Assembly (NCBI GenBank): GCA_003254905.1
Contig: QANU01099245.1
Location: forward strand, 111,349-175,348
Reading direction: 5' to 3'
Source: Nissolia schottii
Lineage: Eukaryota > Streptophyta > Magnoliopsida > Fabales > Fabaceae
DNA: 64,000 nucleotides
Of the stretch, positions 60,518-64,000 are shown piece by piece; position 1 is the stretch's first letter, and each line of letters starts with the position of its first letter. Under the pieces are notes generated by a model. It was not told the origin of the DNA. It saw nothing but the letters and a program-made list of their open reading frames with translations, and did no database searches. Made by a program: the position numbers and the translations under genes.

Positions 60518-60616
60518 GCAAGCTTTCCATGCAACAAAATCCAAATCTCACAATACTAATCAATTTGATACACAACATCACTAAAGCATCATTTAAATAG
60601 TATATTGAGAAGCAAA

Positions 60617-61414
60617 ATGAAAGCTGTTTACTTCCTTGTTGCCATTTTGGCTTTGGCATGCTCTGTTGCCTCTGCCTATGATCCCAGCCCTCTCCAAGAC
60701 TTTTGTGTCGCAATCAATGACCCCAAAAATGGTGGTGTGTATACATATTCCTCACATACCTTATCGCTCAAGTTTAATTTCAAGCTTCCTTGAAATGATC
60801 ATGTCTAGCATCATTATAATTAGTTTGTTTCTAATAAAATAATTGTCTTCTTAATTAATTTGCAGTATTTGTGAATGGAAAATTATGCAAAGATCCCAAA
60901 CTTGTCACCGCTGAAGATTTCTCCAAACGTGGAACCCGGGAACACTTTAAATAAGCTCAACTCAAAAGTGACTCCTGTCACCGTTAATGAACTACCCGGG
61001 CTCAACACACTCGGCATATCCTTGGCTCGCATAGATTTCGGACCTAAGGGCTTAAATCCTCCTCACACTCACCCTCGAGCCACAGAGATCCTTATAGTCC
61101 TTGAAGGCACTCTTTATGTTGGATTTGTGACTTCCAATCAAAACAACACTAACCGCCTTTTCACCAAAGTGCTGAACAAGGGTGATGTGTTTGTGTTCCC
61201 AATTGGCCTCATTCACTTCCAATTGAATGTGGGTTACGGCAATGCCGCTGCTATTGCTGGTCTTAGCAGCCAAAACCCAGGAGTTATCACTATTGCAAAT
61301 GCCGTTTTTGGAGCTACTCCTCGTATCTCTTCTGAAGTTTTGACCAAAGCTTTTCAAGTAGACAAAAACACAATTGACTATCTTCAGAAGCAGTTCTGGT
61401 ACGACAACAACTAA
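60617..61414 (+). pseudogene. Germin-like protein copy B, frameshifted
   Basis: Exons 60617-60734 and 60866-61414 keep the gene structure of copy A, including the signal peptide ([16 protein letters not shown]) and both cupin boxes. At about 60915-60932 copy B has two bases fewer than copy A (ttctccaaacgtgg against ttctttgaacacgtgg). The correct frame therefore ends at the stop TAA 60952-60954, after [13 protein letters not shown]. The rest of the coding sequence is undamaged in another frame and stays open to 61414 with all metal ligands. This points to a recent inactivating change, or to an error in the assembly. An N-terminally different protein from an ATG at 60876 would lack the signal peptide. 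Confidence 0.85.
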
Positions 61415-62640
61415 TTTGGGACAATCGATAGTATTTCGGTTGTTAGACAATTCATTTAAGTGTTTCATCTCAAGCAATACAACACCCAATTCTACTTGTA
61501 CTTTGATTAGTGTTCTACCTCATGCAATTCATCTATAATAGTAAATAAAATGCATGAGGGTTTTTAATTATACTTTACATATTTGTTGTGGATTTTTTGT
61601 TCAATTTTAATTTGAAAAATCACATTCAACACCTCTTTTTTTTTTCTCTCTCTCTTTCTCTCATATTAATTTTCTAATTAATTATTAAGTCAAAATTAAT
61701 ATATATTCTCTAGGGTTTCACCAAATAAAGATACTCGAAAATATACATAATCTATAACAACGGCCATAAATATAACACTACAAATATTTACTTCGCTGAT
61801 AAGAAACCTAAATTCTCGTAAAAATTGAAAAAAAAAAAAATCAAAATTCCGTAAGTCTACTTGTAAGAAAATATTTGTAGAAGACATAAGAAATAAGAAC
61901 AGCGATTTGGCTTGCTTATTGACATAATATCGGTAAGGTTTAAATATGTGGATAACATTCGGTTTAAGTCTCCACTTTCTTTTGTCCTAACATATCATAA
62001 ATTACATAATTGTAGTTTATGCTTTGGTAGAACTCTATGGTTTTAGTCACCGTTGGTGAAACTTTTGATATGGTTAACATAGTGTCACATTAGCAGCGTC
62101 AGTTGAGCAAAATAAGCTTACGCGACCCATAACATGGTCCAAACCAACTGCATACACTGCTATTTGACCTGGTTTTGGATGGTGAGTGGGTCATGATTTG
62201 GGGGCAAATTCAGGTCAAATGACAAGTTATGGGTCATGTAAGTTTATGCAGAGACTAAACTATGTCATTTATGATATGCTTGGATTAAAAGAAAAAAAAT
62301 ATCTTTTTTTAGGGACCTAAATCAAATCTAAAAGATACTCATATTTGGTAGACTTTTAAAAAAAAAAAAGTTTACCCAAACAAGTTGCATTCCTGGATAA
62401 AAAAGAAACCACGATTTTCAATCAATCTCTTACATGAAATTTAAGATTTTCATGGGAAGGGAATGTTATGAAAAATTGAAAATCCTAAATTGCCATTACT
62501 CTTAAACAACAATCATCACAAAACTTTTGGATTTGTTGGCTAAGCCGGGCCTGACCCATCACTTGACTTAGGTTGGGCTCGCCGACTCACTCAGGCCAGG
62601 CTCGCTAGTTGGTTCGGGCAGAGCTTACTAGATGTTTTGT
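61415..62640. other. Spacer after germin-like copy B
   Basis: Starts with a 3' UTR nearly identical to that of copy A (catctataatagtaaataaaat at 61529). The rest is AT-rich. Around 62540-62640 there is a GC-rich stretch (gccgggcctgacccatcac, ggttgggctcgccgactc) that looks like a transposon end; class unknown. Confidence 0.4.
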
Positions 62641-63010
62641 GTTGAACCATGTGCTCCTAGAAAAACGTTATCTATCGATGAATTTTATCAGTGACAATTT
62701 TTGACAAATTTACCAACGGATTTCGTGTTCAAATCTGTCGCTAGTGGTTTTTTTTCAACTGAACAAAAGGGCCAAAGTTACCGTTTGGTAGCAAATTCGC
62801 TGCTACTTTGCCAGTAATTTGTGGTGCCAAGTGGCAGCAGTTAACTACCGGCAAATATATTCGTTGGTAATTATTATTATTATTATTATTTTAAATTATG
62901 CAAGACATTATTGACGGATATATCTCTCGGTAATTTATTAATTTTTAAAAAAGTAAAAAATAAATAGGACTTTACTGATAGATATATCTGTCGGTAATTT
63001 ATTGGATTTA
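62640..63010. repeat. Subterminal-repeat-like region (CGGTAATTTATT units)
   Basis: Related short motifs recur: gacggatatatctctcggtaatttatt and gatagatatatctgtcggtaatttattgg about 60 bp apart, preceded by caacggatttcgtgttc, gtcgctagtgg and cgttggtaattatt. Such diverged repeated motifs resemble the subterminal arrays of DNA transposons. No terminal repeat or duplication was fixed. Confidence 0.45.
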
Positions 63011-63479
63011 AAATATTTAATTAAAATATAAAATATACTTAAATAAAAATAACATTTTTTTACTTCTCTAAACTTCTTTTCTACAAAATAAGTAAAAAAT
63101 AATTAATAGGTATTTAACTACATTTTAACTTAATATTACTTTTAAAATTAAAAATAATCAATTAAATAATTTAACTGTCAATTTATATAGATATATATTT
63201 TAAATATATTTTTTTATTAAACTAAGCATACATTTTTATTTGAATGTGTCTATAGTAACCATAAAATAACTTTTTCATAAGTTATTTTTTAAGTTAAACA
63301 TTTTGCTAATAGCTCATTTTATTTATATAAAAACTTATAAAATAAGCTCTTTACCCAAAAGTGTGTGTTTCGATTAATTAGTTTACAAATTGCACCAACT
63401 GGAGTTTTTAAAAATTAATTTTGATCAAAAGTGAGTTGACATCAACGTAATTTATGATTAAAATATTTCATATCAAAAG

Positions 63480-63660
63480 TTATTATCATAAAATGCATGT
63501 ATGTTGTTTGGATGATGTTAGCCAAAGAATATCGATACCCTTAAATTTGATGGGAAGATTATGTATAATTTTGGATTTCAATTTGATCCTTTGATGACAT
63601 GTATGAATCTGAAACAGTCTCTTTCTTTTCATTGTGACTATATATAAATTTAGTAATGCT
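63480..63660. repeat. Upstream-region duplicate: probable start of a third germin-like unit
   Basis: The plus-strand text ggatttcaatttgatccttt, gatgacatgtatgaatctga, aacagtctctttcttttc and tgtgactatatat matches the region 60035-60115 (gattgccatttgatcctttc, aacggtctctttcttttgct, tgtgactatatat) that lies 0.5 kb before copy B. A third tandem gene may follow beyond the window. Confidence 0.6.
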
Positions 63661-63857
63661 AGGTGTACAACTAAAATACGTTCAACGTACAATTAACATA
63701 TAGCTTGGTACGGCATAGGCGAAGTCAAACACGAAAATAAACATTTCAAGACTCATGTAAAATTTAGCAAACAGAAACCCAAACATTATTAAATATGGAA
63801 ACTAAATAAAACAAGACTCGTGTTCAATTACATAGCGAAAGATAATTATCACGCATA

Positions 63858-63960
63858 CTCTTTCTCCTTTTTGTGTCTGTGAGTATCAAAAATTTATTTC
63901 TACTTATTCAAAAGTTTGTGTCTGTGAGTACGAAAGCTTGTTTCGACTTGTCCAAAAGGT
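63858..63960. repeat. Imperfect tandem repeat with GTGTCTGTGAGTA units
   Basis: The unit tttttgtgtctgtgagtatc plus aaaaatttatttctacttat recurs immediately as gtttgtgtctgtgagtacg plus aaagcttgtttcgacttgtc. A third, partial form (ttgtctgagtaccaaa) follows near the window's end. Confidence 0.7.
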
Positions 63961-64000
63961 AACTACCACTCTCTCTCAAATTTGTCTGAGTACCAAACCA

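Noticed and set aside
60876..61414. Germin-like copy B as an intact 179-residue gene from an internal ATG
   Set aside because: The frame would begin in shifted sequence without the signal peptide and conserved N-terminus; the comparison with copy A shows a 2-base deletion instead.

Overview
The window is nuclear DNA of a flowering plant. It is AT-rich, the genes are split by GT-AG introns, the gene content is typical of dicots, and transposable-element debris is dense. The gene set and repeat style suggest a legume, possibly of the bean/cowpea tribe (Phaseoleae); that is an inference from general resemblance, not a measurement. A single undetermined base (n) at 31231 marks this as assembly sequence.

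There are eight genes with intact reading frames, one frameshifted gene copy, and much transposon-derived sequence. In order they are: a decayed Mutator-type transposase (+, about 130-1620), a degenerate telomere-like repeat and trinucleotide repeats (1.79-2.8 kb), and a short hairpin cluster (3.4-3.65 kb). Next come an F-box/phloem-protein-2 lectin gene (-, 5005-6406), a nested transposon island (10.25-13.4 kb), and a receptor-like cytoplasmic kinase with a long Ser/Lys-rich tail (+, 14752-17875). They are followed by a PADRE/DUF4228-like protein (-, 18778-19416), a receptor kinase with a Cys-rich SPARK-like ectodomain (-, 21146-25080), and violaxanthin de-epoxidase (+, 26737-29070). Then come a small NOI/RIN4-like protein (+, 33690-34888) and a U-box/ARM ubiquitin ligase (-, 40763-42824). 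After a MITE-rich stretch (43.7-46.5 kb) lies a LINE on the minus strand (about 47.0-54.45 kb), interrupted by four LTR insertions. Last is a tandem array of germin-like genes: an intact copy (55766-56713), a frameshifted copy (60617-61414), and what looks like the promoter side of a third unit starting near 63.5 kb.

The genes do not form an operon or an evident pathway cluster. Several families are associated with defence or signalling (NOI/RIN4, RLCK-VII, receptor kinase, U-box, germin-like, PADRE), which is common in plant genomes and not evidence of a linked system. Exon boundaries were worked out by hand from GT/AG sites, frame continuity and family sequence. Every intact multi-exon model closes in frame.

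The best-supported unusual observations concern repeats. Four solo LTRs have recognisable 5-bp target duplications, three of them from one LTR family. A LINE has been split repeatedly. A 3.1-kb Mutator-like inverted-repeat element carries its own nested LTR. A MITE sits inside a copia-like LTR. Three short palindromes share one CTGAAAT core. I did not find a wholly new multi-gene system.
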